Positions 35,127-42,811 of a stretch of DNA of 50,429 nucleotides are shown here, piece after piece. The notes under the pieces were generated by a model that saw only the letters and a list, made by a program, of their open reading frames with translations, did not search any database and was not told the DNA's origin. Origin of the DNA: JBLHGU01 sp047615875 (GTDB taxonomy: Bacteria > Pseudomonadota > Gammaproteobacteria > Arenicellales > CAJQKF01). Each line of letters starts with the position of its first letter. Position 1 is the stretch's first letter. Position numbers and translations under genes: made by a program. Where the stretch lies: NCBI GenBank assembly GCA_047615875.1, contig JBLHGU010000015.1, positions 1-50,429 of the forward strand, written 5' to 3'.

Positions 35127-35405
35127 ATGTCCGTAAAGAAACCCGCAAAATATATTCTCGGTGCCTATATTCTCCTTATGGCCTTCGTGCTGATTGCAGG
35201 TGAAAATGGCATGATAGAGTATTCTCAACTTCAATCAGATCTGCAAAATGCAGAGGCCAGAAATCAAAGGCTATCCAACCGCAATCAACGCCTGTTAGTG
35301 GATGTGGTCGACATAAAAAACCGGGTTGAAGCTGTTGAAGAATTAGCCCGTTTCAAACTGGGCATGATCAAGCGTGACGAGGTCTTCTACCACGTAATTG
35401 ACTAA
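35127..35405 (+). CDS. ftsB: Cell division protein FtsB
   Basis: Bitopic divisome protein that works with FtsL and FtsQ (92 residues; E. coli 103). Seen: short basic cytoplasmic start, one membrane segment at about 8-26 (ILGAYILLMAFVLIAG), then a periplasmic coiled coil (about 32-75, with LQSDLQNAEARNQRLSNRNQ) and the conserved C-terminal RFKLGMIKRDEVFYHVI. Placed after eno as in other gammaproteobacteria; the usual next gene ispD is not here. Confidence 0.93.
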   Translation: MSVKKPAKYILGAYILLMAFVLIAGENGMIEYSQLQSDLQNAEARNQRLSNRNQRLLVDVVDIKNRVEAVEELARFKLGMIKRDEVFYHVID

Positions 35406-35407
35406 TA

Positions 35408-35436
35408 AACCTGATTGAATCAATTTCAATCGGGTT
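35408..35436. terminator. Hairpin between convergent ftsB and ygfZ
   Basis: AACCTGATTGAA (35408-35419) pairs with TTCAATCGGGTT (35425-35436), a 12-base stem with one wobble pair and a 5-base loop. It includes the ygfZ stop codon. Neither side has a strong T run, so it may serve as a weak two-way terminator or 3' end stabiliser. Confidence 0.5.
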
Positions 35437-36283
35437 CGTCCAAAAATTCAGGAACAGGGTAGGGTGGCACGTCCAGACTGATGATATCTGCGTTATCCAG
35501 ACGAAAGCCGGGCAAATCTCGTTTGGCAATATTGATCAGTGCTAGAGCGGTAAACTGATTGTCTGAGGTTACTGCCGACATAACGATCTGTCCGGCCTTT
35601 TTTTCACCACAATATACGGGGTCTCCTGGTGAAGGTATTTTATCAGAGCTACAACCTTTGATAATCATCATGCGTTGCTTAAGTTTGCCCAGATATTTTA
35701 AGCGCGCGACTATTTCCTGACCCGGATAGCAACCCTTCTGGAAATTAACCGCATTTATCAGGTCCAGGTTTATCGCTTGAGGCAGAAATTCTTCTGATGT
35801 TGAAACATAGACCTGGGGCAGTCCATCTTCGATATCGTTAAGCAGCCAGCTAGTCGATAGCGGTGTAGATTGGCCCTCTGAAATTGACAGGTACCGATCC
35901 CGACTTATGCCAACATTAAGTATGGTCAAGTTACCATCCTGAATAAAATATCCGCGGCTCGGCTGTAGATGGCCCTCGTAAGAACATACAGATAAGTCCG
36001 ACAAATGCGTAAAGGTCACCTTTGCTCGCATAACAAACATACGTAAACGCTTAAGGATAGATTCGATCAATCCCGCCTGGATTAATAACTGATAGTGTCC
36101 ATCAGATATTTTTAGAACATCGAACAATGACAACACCCGTCCTTTTGGGTTGCAATAGGCAGCTCTTTGGTAGGTCCCGATCTGCATTGCCGCGATATCG
36201 CTGGTAAATTGACCATGTAAAAAACTTTCCGCATCTTTGCCGGCGCAGTCTAAAACGCCGATATAGTGGTCTGAATCTGTCAT
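35426..36283 (-). CDS. ygfZ: tRNA-modifying/Fe-S maintenance protein YgfZ
   Basis: Folate-binding GcvT-like protein that supports Fe-S enzymes such as MiaB and succinate dehydrogenase (285 residues; E. coli 326). Seen: CAGKDAESFLHGQFTSDI, AAYCNPKGRVLSLFDV and the family signature KGCYPGQEIVARLKYLG. AGGAA lies 12 bases before the ATG. It points away from the succinate dehydrogenase cluster that starts 157 bases to the right. In E. coli ygfZ is next to sdhE, so this proximity is meaningful. Confidence 0.93.
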   Translation of the reverse strand: MTDSDHYIGVLDCAGKDAESFLHGQFTSDIAAMQIGTYQRAAYCNPKGRVLSLFDVLKISDGHYQLLIQAGLIESILKRLRMFVMRAKVTFTHLSDLSVCSYEGHLQPSRGYFIQDGNLTILNVGISRDRYLSISEGQSTPLSTSWLLNDIEDGLPQVYVSTSEEFLPQAINLDLINAVNFQKGCYPGQEIVARLKYLGKLKQRMMIIKGCSSDKIPSPGDPVYCGEKKAGQIVMSAVTSDNQFTALALINIAKRDLPGFRLDNADIISLDVPPYPVPEFLDEPD

Positions 36284-36336
36284 TTGAGTCTAGTTTCCTG
36301 ATAATCTATTAGAGCAGGATTGTATGCGGGTATGAT

Positions 36337-36372
36337 TTGCTTATACACCAGTTTTTTCTATATTCAATATAG
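36337..36372 (+). promoter_or_regulatory. Candidate sdh promoter with palindrome over the -10
   Basis: TTGCTT (36337-36342), 16 bases, TATATT (36359-36364). The -10 lies within the perfect palindrome CTATATTCAATATAG (36358-36372, 7-base arms around a central C). The palindrome is a plausible operator and, being symmetric, also gives a -10-like TATATT on the minus strand toward ygfZ. Confidence 0.4.
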
Positions 36373-36386
36373 CCTTGAATTAATTG

Positions 36387-36415
36387 TGCAATACTAGGAA
36401 AATAATAATATTGCA
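36387..36415. repeat. Inverted repeat upstream of sdhAF4
   Basis: TGCAATA (36387-36393) and TATTGCA (36409-36415) form a perfect 7-base inverted repeat with a 15-base A-rich spacer, 25 bases before the sdhAF4 ATG. It could be a second operator or an RNA hairpin in the leader. Confidence 0.4.
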
Positions 36416-36440
36416 TCGCAACATAAAACCAATCAATACT

Positions 36441-36614
36441 ATGCCAATATCAGTTAATGAGTTGACGCCGGTTAAGGAAACTTCCGATACCATTGCACCC
36501 GATCCACAGTCAGACACGGGTGAATTGAAGGAAGTTGAACGTGGTGGTCCCAAGGGTCTCGAACCAACTCGTTATGGTGACTGGGAACGTAAAGGCCGAT
36601 GTGTTGACTTTTAA
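36441..36614 (+). CDS. Succinate dehydrogenase assembly factor 4 (DUF1674)
   Basis: Small soluble protein (57 residues) with the complete DUF1674/SdhAF4 C-terminus GGPKGLEPTRYGDWERKGRC then VDF. In mitochondria and alphaproteobacteria the homologue binds flavinylated SdhA and guards it before SdhB joins. ATG 36441 is chosen as the first ATG; an upstream TTG (36384) would add 19 residues without family resemblance. No clear ribosome binding site. It directly precedes sdhCDAB (83 bases), which supports the function. Confidence 0.85.
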   Translation: MPISVNELTPVKETSDTIAPDPQSDTGELKEVERGGPKGLEPTRYGDWERKGRCVDF

Positions 36615-36697
36615 TGACCTTATAATCAGTTGTTCGAGTCGGTTTGTTGGTACAAAATTCCATTCCCGCTCTCTGACATTCTAACCAGGAGACAATT

Positions 36698-37057
36698 TTG
36701 CAGCGCCCACTTTCTCCCCATTTACAGGTTTATAAACCGCAAATAACTTCGGTTATGTCTATCCTGCATCGAGCCAGCGGCATTTTTATCGCTATTGGAC
36801 TAGTCTTGATTGCGTTGCTGTTAATTGCTGTGCCCTATGGTGAATCGGTTTATTCACAAGTGTCGGCATTTTATTCGGCTACGCCGATAAGATTGCTGTT
36901 GTTATTGTTTGCCGTCGCGTTTTTTTATCATTTTTGTAATGGTCTCAGACATCTTCGCTGGGACATGGTGAAAGGTTTAAATATTAGTTCTATCAATAAG
37001 ACCGCCTGGTTCGTCTGGGGTGGCGTGGTTGTTTTTATGTTGTTGTTGGTATTTTAG
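36698..37057 (+). CDS. sdhC: Succinate dehydrogenase cytochrome b556 subunit
   Basis: Membrane anchor of complex II that binds heme b and quinone (119 residues). Seen: RPLSPHLQVYKPQITSVMSI, quinone-site residues S21 and R25 in SILHRASG, three membrane helices (about 26-46, 62-80, 98-118), heme ligand H78 in FYHFCNGLRHLRWD. The TTG start is well supported by AGGAGA (36687-36692) 5 bases upstream. Part of sdhCDAB. Confidence 0.96.
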   Translation: MQRPLSPHLQVYKPQITSVMSILHRASGIFIAIGLVLIALLLIAVPYGESVYSQVSAFYSATPIRLLLLLFAVAFFYHFCNGLRHLRWDMVKGLNISSINKTAWFVWGGVVVFMLLLVF

Positions 37058-37079
37058 GAATTAACAGATAGGTGTCAGC

Positions 37080-37454
37080 TTGAATTATCGATCTCCGTTA
37101 CATCGTGCTCGAGGCTGGGGAAGCTCAGGGCATGGATCTTCACACTGGAAATTTCAGAGGCTTAGTGCTATCGCATTAGGTCCTTTGGGACTCTGGTTTG
37201 TATTTGCATTTGCTGGTCAATCACCCTGGGAATACCAGAGTATTATTTCATGGTTATCTAATCCCTGGGTTCCACAGCTTCTGTGTCTTTTTCTTGCCTG
37301 TGGTTTTTTTCATGCCAGTCTCGGTTTGCAGGTTGTTATTGAAGACTATGTGCATGATGAATTTATTCGAAATGCCAGCCTGATAGTTGTCAAATTGACA
37401 CTCTTATTATTGGCAGTTTCTTCCATTATTTCCGTTTTGATTGCGGCGCTTTAA
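37080..37454 (+). CDS. sdhD: Succinate dehydrogenase hydrophobic anchor subunit
   Basis: Second membrane anchor of complex II (124 residues). Seen: YRSPLHRARGWGSSGHGSSH, three membrane helices (about 28-46, 62-82, 98-122), likely heme ligand H78 in FFHASLGLQVVIEDYVHDE and the quinone-site pair D89-Y90. The TTG start follows AGGTG (37070-37074) by 5 bases. It lies 22 bases after sdhC and 11 before sdhA. Confidence 0.93.
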   Translation: MNYRSPLHRARGWGSSGHGSSHWKFQRLSAIALGPLGLWFVFAFAGQSPWEYQSIISWLSNPWVPQLLCLFLACGFFHASLGLQVVIEDYVHDEFIRNASLIVVKLTLLLLAVSSIISVLIAAL

Positions 37455-37465
37455 AGGGTCCAAAT

Positions 37466-39259
37466 GTGGCGACAGAATCCTATAAAATTATTGATCATAG
37501 CTACGACGTTGTCGTTGTAGGTGCTGGTGGTGCCGGCCTGCGAGCAGTGTTGGGAATGGCTGAGGCCGGTTTAAAGACCGCCTGTATTACTAAAGTTTTC
37601 CCTACCAGATCACATACAGTTGCCGCCCAGGGTGGCATGAGCGCTTCACTGGGTAATATGGGTGATGATGACTGGCGGTGGCATATGTATGACACCGTCA
37701 AAGGCTCCGATTGGTTAGGTGATCAAGATGCCATTGAGTATATGTGTAAGGAAGCACCAGACGCAGTTATTGAACTGGAACATTACGGGGTGCCCTTTAG
37801 TAGAACAGAGGAAGGCAAGATATACCAACGCGCTTTTGGCGGTATGACAACACATTATGGTGAAGGTCAGGCACGTCGCACCTGTGCTGCTGCAGACCGC
37901 ACGGGTCACGCTATTTTGCATACCCTCTATCAACAATCGCTAAAACAACAGGCTGAATTTTTCATTGAGTATTTCGCTCTCGATCTGATTATGCGTGATG
38001 GCGAGTGTAAAGGCGTAATGGCCTGGAACCTCGATGATGGAACCTTGCATCGCTATGCGGCGCAAATGGTCATCCTCGCCACCGGTGGTTATGGGCGGGC
38101 CTATTTTTCCTGTACATCAGCGCATACTTGTACAGGTGATGGCAGTGCCATGGCCCTTCGCGCTGGCTTGCCTTTGCAGGATATGGAGTTCGTTCAGTTT
38201 CATCCCACAGGTATCTATGGATCTGGCTGTTTAATCACAGAAGGCTCTCGTGGCGAAGGGGGTTACCTGACCAATTCAGATGGTGAACGTTTTATGGAGC
38301 GTTACGCGCCCAATGCCAAAGATTTAGCCTCACGAGATGTAGTGAGTCGTTCGATGACCATGGAGATTAATGCGGGTCGTGGTGTTGGTCCGGCTGCAGA
38401 TCATATTAATTTACACCTCGAACATCTTGGCCCTGAGGTTCTGGCGGAACGTTTACCCGGAATTTCGGAGACTGCAAAAATATTTGCTGGAGTCGATGTT
38501 ACTCGCGACCCAATTCCGGTTATTCCTACGGTGCATTACAACATGGGTGGCGTACCAACCAATTATCTTGGCGAGGTGCTCACATTGAAGGGTGATAATC
38601 CAGATACAGTTGTGCCGGGTCTAATGGCTATTGGAGAGGCTGCCTGTGTGTCAGTGCACGGCGGTAACCGGTTGGGTTCAAACTCATTGCTGGATCTGGT
38701 GGTCTTTGGACGTGCAGCGGCAATACGGGCCGCGGAGCTGGTTGGTCCTACCAAAGGCCAACGACAAACCCTAAAGGCTGGTGAAGGCGATGATATCGTC
38801 TCTCGAGTGGACCACTTGCGTTATGCCAAAGGTGATACCCCGACTGCTGATATTCGATTGCAATTACAAAAAACTATGCAGGCCCATTGTGCTGTGTTCC
38901 GTACAGCAGAGAGTATGCAAGAAGGTATTGAGAAGTTGGAGCCGATTCGTGAATCTTTTGCGGATGTAAAGGTGACCGATCGGTCAATGGTTTGGAACAC
39001 TGATCTGGTGGAAACCATGGAGTTGGAAAATCTGATTGGACAGGCAGTTGTGACTGCTCATTCCGCAGCCAATCGAACAGAAAGTCGTGGCGCCCATGCA
39101 CGTGAAGATTTCCCAGACCGTGATGACGAGAACTGGATGAAACACACGCTGGTTTGGCTCGATGGCCGCAATAAACCGGTAATTGATTTTCGTCCAGTGC
39201 ACTATTACACGTTAACCGATGAAGTTGACGTCGTGCCTCCCAAGAAACGGGTTTATTGA
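37466..39259 (+). CDS. sdhA: Succinate dehydrogenase flavoprotein subunit
   Basis: Oxidises succinate to fumarate and passes electrons to SdhB (597 residues; E. coli 588). Seen: FAD fold VVVGAGGAGLRA, covalent-FAD histidine H50 in TRSHTVAAQGG, MYDTVKGSDWLGDQDAIEYM, QFHPTGIYGSGCLITEG, ERYAPNAKDLASRDVVSRS, HYNMGGVPTNY and SRGAHAREDFPDRDDENW. Phrases such as YFSCTSAHTCTGDG and GISETAKIFAGVDV are typical of the mitochondrial and Xanthomonas-like type rather than the enteric type. GTG start after AAAGGG. Confidence 0.98.
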   Translation: MATESYKIIDHSYDVVVVGAGGAGLRAVLGMAEAGLKTACITKVFPTRSHTVAAQGGMSASLGNMGDDDWRWHMYDTVKGSDWLGDQDAIEYMCKEAPDAVIELEHYGVPFSRTEEGKIYQRAFGGMTTHYGEGQARRTCAAADRTGHAILHTLYQQSLKQQAEFFIEYFALDLIMRDGECKGVMAWNLDDGTLHRYAAQMVILATGGYGRAYFSCTSAHTCTGDGSAMALRAGLPLQDMEFVQFHPTGIYGSGCLITEGSRGEGGYLTNSDGERFMERYAPNAKDLASRDVVSRSMTMEINAGRGVGPAADHINLHLEHLGPEVLAERLPGISETAKIFAGVDVTRDPIPVIPTVHYNMGGVPTNYLGEVLTLKGDNPDTVVPGLMAIGEAACVSVHGGNRLGSNSLLDLVVFGRAAAIRAAELVGPTKGQRQTLKAGEGDDIVSRVDHLRYAKGDTPTADIRLQLQKTMQAHCAVFRTAESMQEGIEKLEPIRESFADVKVTDRSMVWNTDLVETMELENLIGQAVVTAHSAANRTESRGAHAREDFPDRDDENWMKHTLVWLDGRNKPVIDFRPVHYYTLTDEVDVVPPKKRVY

Positions 39260-39272
39260 TCAGGAAATACCA

Positions 39273-40046
39273 ATGGCAGAGTTCAGACTACCAAAAAATT
39301 CCCAGATAAAAGCCGGGAAAACTTTCCGCTCTGATAGCAAGAATGTTAGAGTTTTTCAAATTTATCGATGGTCGCCTGACGATGATGAAAATCCCAGGCT
39401 GGATACTTATGAAATCGATATGGACCATTGCGGTCCAATGGTTCTCGATGCCTTAATCAAGATTAAAAATGAAATTGATCCAGGCGTCACTTTTCGTCGT
39501 TCCTGTCGTGAAGGTATCTGTGGTTCGTGCTCGATGAATGTTGGCGGCACCAATACCCTGGCTTGTACGACTGCTATAGCTGATATCGAGGGTACAATAA
39601 AAGTGTATCCCCTACCGCATTTGCCGGTGGTAAAAGACCTGGTGCCGGATCTCACCCATTTCTATGCTCAGTATGCATCCATTGAGCCATGGATGAAAAC
39701 AGATTCACCTGCTCCAGATCGTGAGCGACTACAATCGGTTGATGATCGTGAGCAATTGGATGGTCTTTACGAATGCATTATGTGTGCCTGTTGTTCGACT
39801 AGCTGTCCTAGTTATTGGTGGAATAGCGATCGTTATCTTGGACCTGCGGTTTTATTACAAGCTTATCGCTGGATTGCAGATTCCAGAGACGAAGCACAAG
39901 GCGAGCGTCTGGATGCTTTGGATGATACCTTCAAGTTATATCGCTGCCATACAATTATGAATTGCACCAACACCTGTCCAAAGGGATTAAATCCTGGTAA
40001 AGCGATTGGCGAGATCAAGAAATTATTGTATTTGCGCAATGGTTAA
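39273..40046 (+). CDS. sdhB: Succinate dehydrogenase iron-sulfur subunit
   Basis: Carries electrons from FAD to quinone through three Fe-S clusters (257 residues). Seen: CGPMVLDALIKIKNEID, 2Fe-2S motif RRSCREGICGSCSMN, 4Fe-4S motif CIMCACCSTSCPSYWW, 3Fe-4S motif CHTIMNCTNTCPKGLNPGKA. Wording matches the mitochondrial-like type, as in SdhA. The ATG follows AGGA (39262-39265); an upstream in-frame start within sdhA gives extra residues without homology and was rejected. Confidence 0.98.
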   Translation: MAEFRLPKNSQIKAGKTFRSDSKNVRVFQIYRWSPDDDENPRLDTYEIDMDHCGPMVLDALIKIKNEIDPGVTFRRSCREGICGSCSMNVGGTNTLACTTAIADIEGTIKVYPLPHLPVVKDLVPDLTHFYAQYASIEPWMKTDSPAPDRERLQSVDDREQLDGLYECIMCACCSTSCPSYWWNSDRYLGPAVLLQAYRWIADSRDEAQGERLDALDDTFKLYRCHTIMNCTNTCPKGLNPGKAIGEIKKLLYLRNG

Positions 40047-40061
40047 TTTAGCCGTTGTTTT

Positions 40062-40298
40062 ATGATTCAGTTTAAACGCCTGCGTTGGCGGTGTCGTCGG
40101 GGTATGAAAGAGCTCGATGTGCTATTAAGTCGAATTTTAGAGCAAGATTATCAAGGTTACGATCTGAACCAGCAAAAGATCTTTGAAGAATTTCTTGAAA
40201 CCCCGGACCCTGTCCTTCTGGACTGGGTTATGGGTCGGAGTACAGATTATCCAGTGAAATATGGATTTCTCATCTCAGCGCTGGATCGTAAGCTTTAG
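40062..40298 (+). CDS. sdhE: FAD assembly factor SdhE
   Basis: Small helical protein (78 residues; E. coli YgfY 88) that promotes covalent attachment of FAD to SdhA. Seen: LRWRCRRGMKELDVLL with the conserved RGMxE, and EFLETPDPVLLDWVMG. It is 15 bases after sdhB and ends the sdh cluster. With SdhAF4 at the other end, two complex II assembly factors bracket the structural genes. Confidence 0.94.
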   Translation: MIQFKRLRWRCRRGMKELDVLLSRILEQDYQGYDLNQQKIFEEFLETPDPVLLDWVMGRSTDYPVKYGFLISALDRKL

Positions 40299-40354
40299 GC
40301 CCCAATATAAATGTGCATATACCATTAAAGATTAATTTATAAATTCGTTAGCCG

Positions 40355-41997
40355 TTAATAATCAGCTGGTCTAAGTACGGTATCTTCTGCGGCTGATTCA
40401 TCCATGGTTGATGGATAATTGAGGTTGTAAAGTAATCCGCGACTTTCTTTGCGTTGTTGGGCAGATTTGACAATCAGATCAGCCACGGTTACCAGATTGC
40501 GAAGCTCGATCAAATCGGCGTTAATTTTGAAGTTGCTGTAGAACTCGAGAATCTCTTCGTTCAATAAATTTAGACGATTCGACGCTCGCTGTAGCCGCTT
40601 GTCAGTTCTAACAATACCGACATAATCCCACATGACGGCGTATCTCATCCCAGTTATGCGACACCACGACCTGTTCGTCCGGGTCAGTAACGCGACTTTC
40701 ATCCCAGGGCGGCAGCTGCCTGCGAGTAGAGATGTTTTGCGGGTGTTCAGTTATGATGTGTTGTGCGGTGCTTTCGGCGAAAACCAGGCATTCGAGCAAT
40801 GAATTGCTGGCTAATCTGTTAGCGCCATGCAGACCAGTATGGGCGCACTCTCCCAATGCATAAAGATCTTCAATATTCGTACTACCGTTTAGGTCTGTAA
40901 CCACCCCGCCACAGGTATAGTGTGCAGCCGGCACGACCGGTATCGGTTGCCTGGTTATATCAATGCCAAAGTCTTTGCAGCGAGACAGGATGGTGGGAAA
41001 ATGTTTGTGAATTTTATTTGGTGGCTGATGACTGATGTCCAGAAAAACACTGTCACAGCCGAATTTTTTTATTTCGAAATCAATCGCTCTGGCTACAATG
41101 TCCCGTGGTGCAAGTTCCATCCTTTCATCATGTCTGGCCATAAACCTGTCGCCATCGGGCAACAAAAGTCTTGCACCTTCACCACGTAAAGCTTCGGAGA
41201 TTAAAAATGATTTGGCCTGGGGATGATATAAACAGGTAGGGTGAAACTGCACAAATTCCATATTGGCCACCCGGCTGCCTGCTCGCCAGGCCATGGCGAT
41301 ACCATCACCGGTAGATGTGTCCGGATTGCTGGTGTAAAGGTAGACTTTGCTGGCTCCACCTGTAGCTAGAGCAACTACCTGAGCTTCAATGGTGACTCTT
41401 CCTGTCAAGGGCGTAGACACCCAGACAACAATTAGATCCAGCCAGGCCAAGCTTCTCGGTAGTGATTAAATCAATAGCTAGAAATTCTTCCAGAACAAGA
41501 ATATGCTGACTTTTTCGAACCAGTTGCTCTAGTGTGAGTTCTACCTCTTTGCCAGTAGCGTCCGCGGAATGAACCACGCGGCGTTCACTGTGACCGCCCT
41601 CTCTGGTGAGATGATAGCCGGTCGCATGTTTATTATCCCGACTGAAATTGACACTCAGATTTTGCAGCCACTCTATATTACCCGGCGCATTGCTAACTAC
41701 ATGCTCTACGGCATTTTTGCTACATAGTCCTGCGCCTGCATCCAGAGTATCTGCAATATGTGAATCAAAACTGTCATTTGCATCCAGTACAGCCGCAATT
41801 CCACCCTGGGCATAATAGCTGGAGCCTTCGATTAGCTCTACCTTGGAGAGAATCGTGCTACGTATGCCCTTGTCTGCCAGTCGTAAAGCCAGAGACAGTC
41901 CAGCCGCACCACTGCCGATGATGAGTGTCGATGTTTTATAGCTTTGAGTTTTCACAACGGGTTCGTATAGCGAGGAAGAAGTGATTATAATCACCAA
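40355..41997 (-). pseudogene. nadB: L-aspartate oxidase, broken by two frameshifts
   Basis: First enzyme of de novo NAD synthesis (aspartate to iminoaspartate), FAD-dependent. The protein is spread over three frames. Part 1 (41997-41386; GTG 41955 is the likelier start) has LIIGSGAAGLSLALRL, YAQGGIAAV, YHLTREGGHS and stops after LGVYALDR. Part 2 (to 40608) has ALATGGASKVYLYTSNPD, QFHPTCLYHPQAKSF, LRGEGARLLLPDG, HYTCGGVVTDLNG, GLHGANRLASNSLLEC and stops after HNWDEIRR. Part 3 (from about 40633 to 40355) resumes with MWDYVGIVRTDKRLQRA and ends QRKESRGLLYNLNYP. Both junctions shift the same way, near 41397-41403 and at 40634. Otherwise every motif is intact, so the damage is recent or is a sequence error. 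It is divergent from rpoE, the conserved place for nadB. Confidence 0.85.
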
Positions 41998-42124
41998 TCT
42001 GGTTTTACAATACCAAAATGTCCGTTAGTTCGGAAAGTCATAGGCGTCATCTATCGTGTCTTGGCGTTAAATTAAATTTTTCACACTGCCGATTAATCGC
42101 ATCGTATCAGGGACAACAACAACA

Positions 42125-42697
42125 ATGACCGAATTGCTGGATCAGGATCTGGTAGAACGAGTGCAACGAGGGGACAAAAGTGCCTTCGATATACTAGTCA
42201 GAAAATATCAGGTAAAAGTGGCAAATCTGGTCTCGCGATATGTCTACGATCAAGGTGATGTTGAGGATGTAGTTCAGGAAGTTTTTATTAAGGCCTATCG
42301 AGCGTTGGATCGATTTCGTGGTGATAGCGCGTTTTATACCTGGTTGTACCGTATTGCAATAAATACAGCGAAAAACCATTTGGTTGCATTAGGTAGGCGA
42401 CCTCCAGGCCAGGATCTGGATGCAGGTGAGATAGTCAACACAGACTTTGGACGGAAGCTGCACGAAGATGCTTCCCCAGATCGTACTGTAATGACACGAC
42501 AGCTGGCAGAGGTTTTACAGGCAGCTCTGGATGGATTGCCAGAGGATCTGCGTGAAGCCATCGTGCTTCGGGAACTGGAAGGTCTTAGTTATGAGCAAAT
42601 AGCCGATGCAATGGAATGCCCAATCGGTACGGTGCGCTCACGCATTTTCAGGGCCCGTGAGGTCCTGGATAATGAAATAAAGGAATATATGTTGTAA
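42125..42697 (+). CDS. rpoE: RNA polymerase sigma factor RpoE (AlgU)
   Basis: ECF sigma factor for envelope stress (190 residues, as E. coli and Pseudomonas AlgU). Seen: region 2 (about 12-95) with DVEDVVQEVFIKAYRALDRF and YTWLYRIAINTAKNHL, acidic linker with GRRPPGQDLD, region 4 (about 125-185) with LPEDLREAIVLRELEGLSYE and helix-turn-helix MECPIGTVRSRIFRARE. AGGGA lies 11 bases before the ATG. First gene of rpoE-rseA-rseB, and divergent from nadB. Confidence 0.97.
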   Translation: MTELLDQDLVERVQRGDKSAFDILVRKYQVKVANLVSRYVYDQGDVEDVVQEVFIKAYRALDRFRGDSAFYTWLYRIAINTAKNHLVALGRRPPGQDLDAGEIVNTDFGRKLHEDASPDRTVMTRQLAEVLQAALDGLPEDLREAIVLRELEGLSYEQIADAMECPIGTVRSRIFRAREVLDNEIKEYML

Positions 42698-42723
42698 GTA
42701 CACCGATTTATTGTTGTTTTTGT

Positions 42724-42752
42724 GGAATTAAATTAATCGACCGCTGTCTATA
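42724..42752 (+). promoter_or_regulatory. Candidate sigma-E promoter upstream of rseA
   Basis: GGAATTA (42724-42730), 16 bases, TCTATA (42747-42752), compared with the sigma-E consensus GGAACTT and TCTAA/TCTGA. It lies in the 114-base gap between rpoE and rseA, about 60 bases before the rseA start. It would let sigma-E raise its own anti-sigma factor. Confidence 0.35.
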
Positions 42753-42811
42753 GGCAACGTTATTGGGTGGTTTATCAGGCCACTAAGTATTTAGAATTCA
42801 GGTAAATTTTG

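Noticed and set aside
36441..40046. Recent transfer of the sdh cluster from an alphaproteobacterium
   Set aside because: The mitochondrial-like SdhA/SdhB type is also found in gammaproteobacteria such as Xanthomonas, and base use here does not look unlike its neighbours, so recent transfer is not supported without a tree.
40634..41403. Programmed frameshifting in nadB
   Set aside because: Neither junction has a slippery heptamer or a clear downstream pseudoknot, and two programmed shifts in one metabolic enzyme would be without precedent that I know of. Decay or sequence error is simpler.
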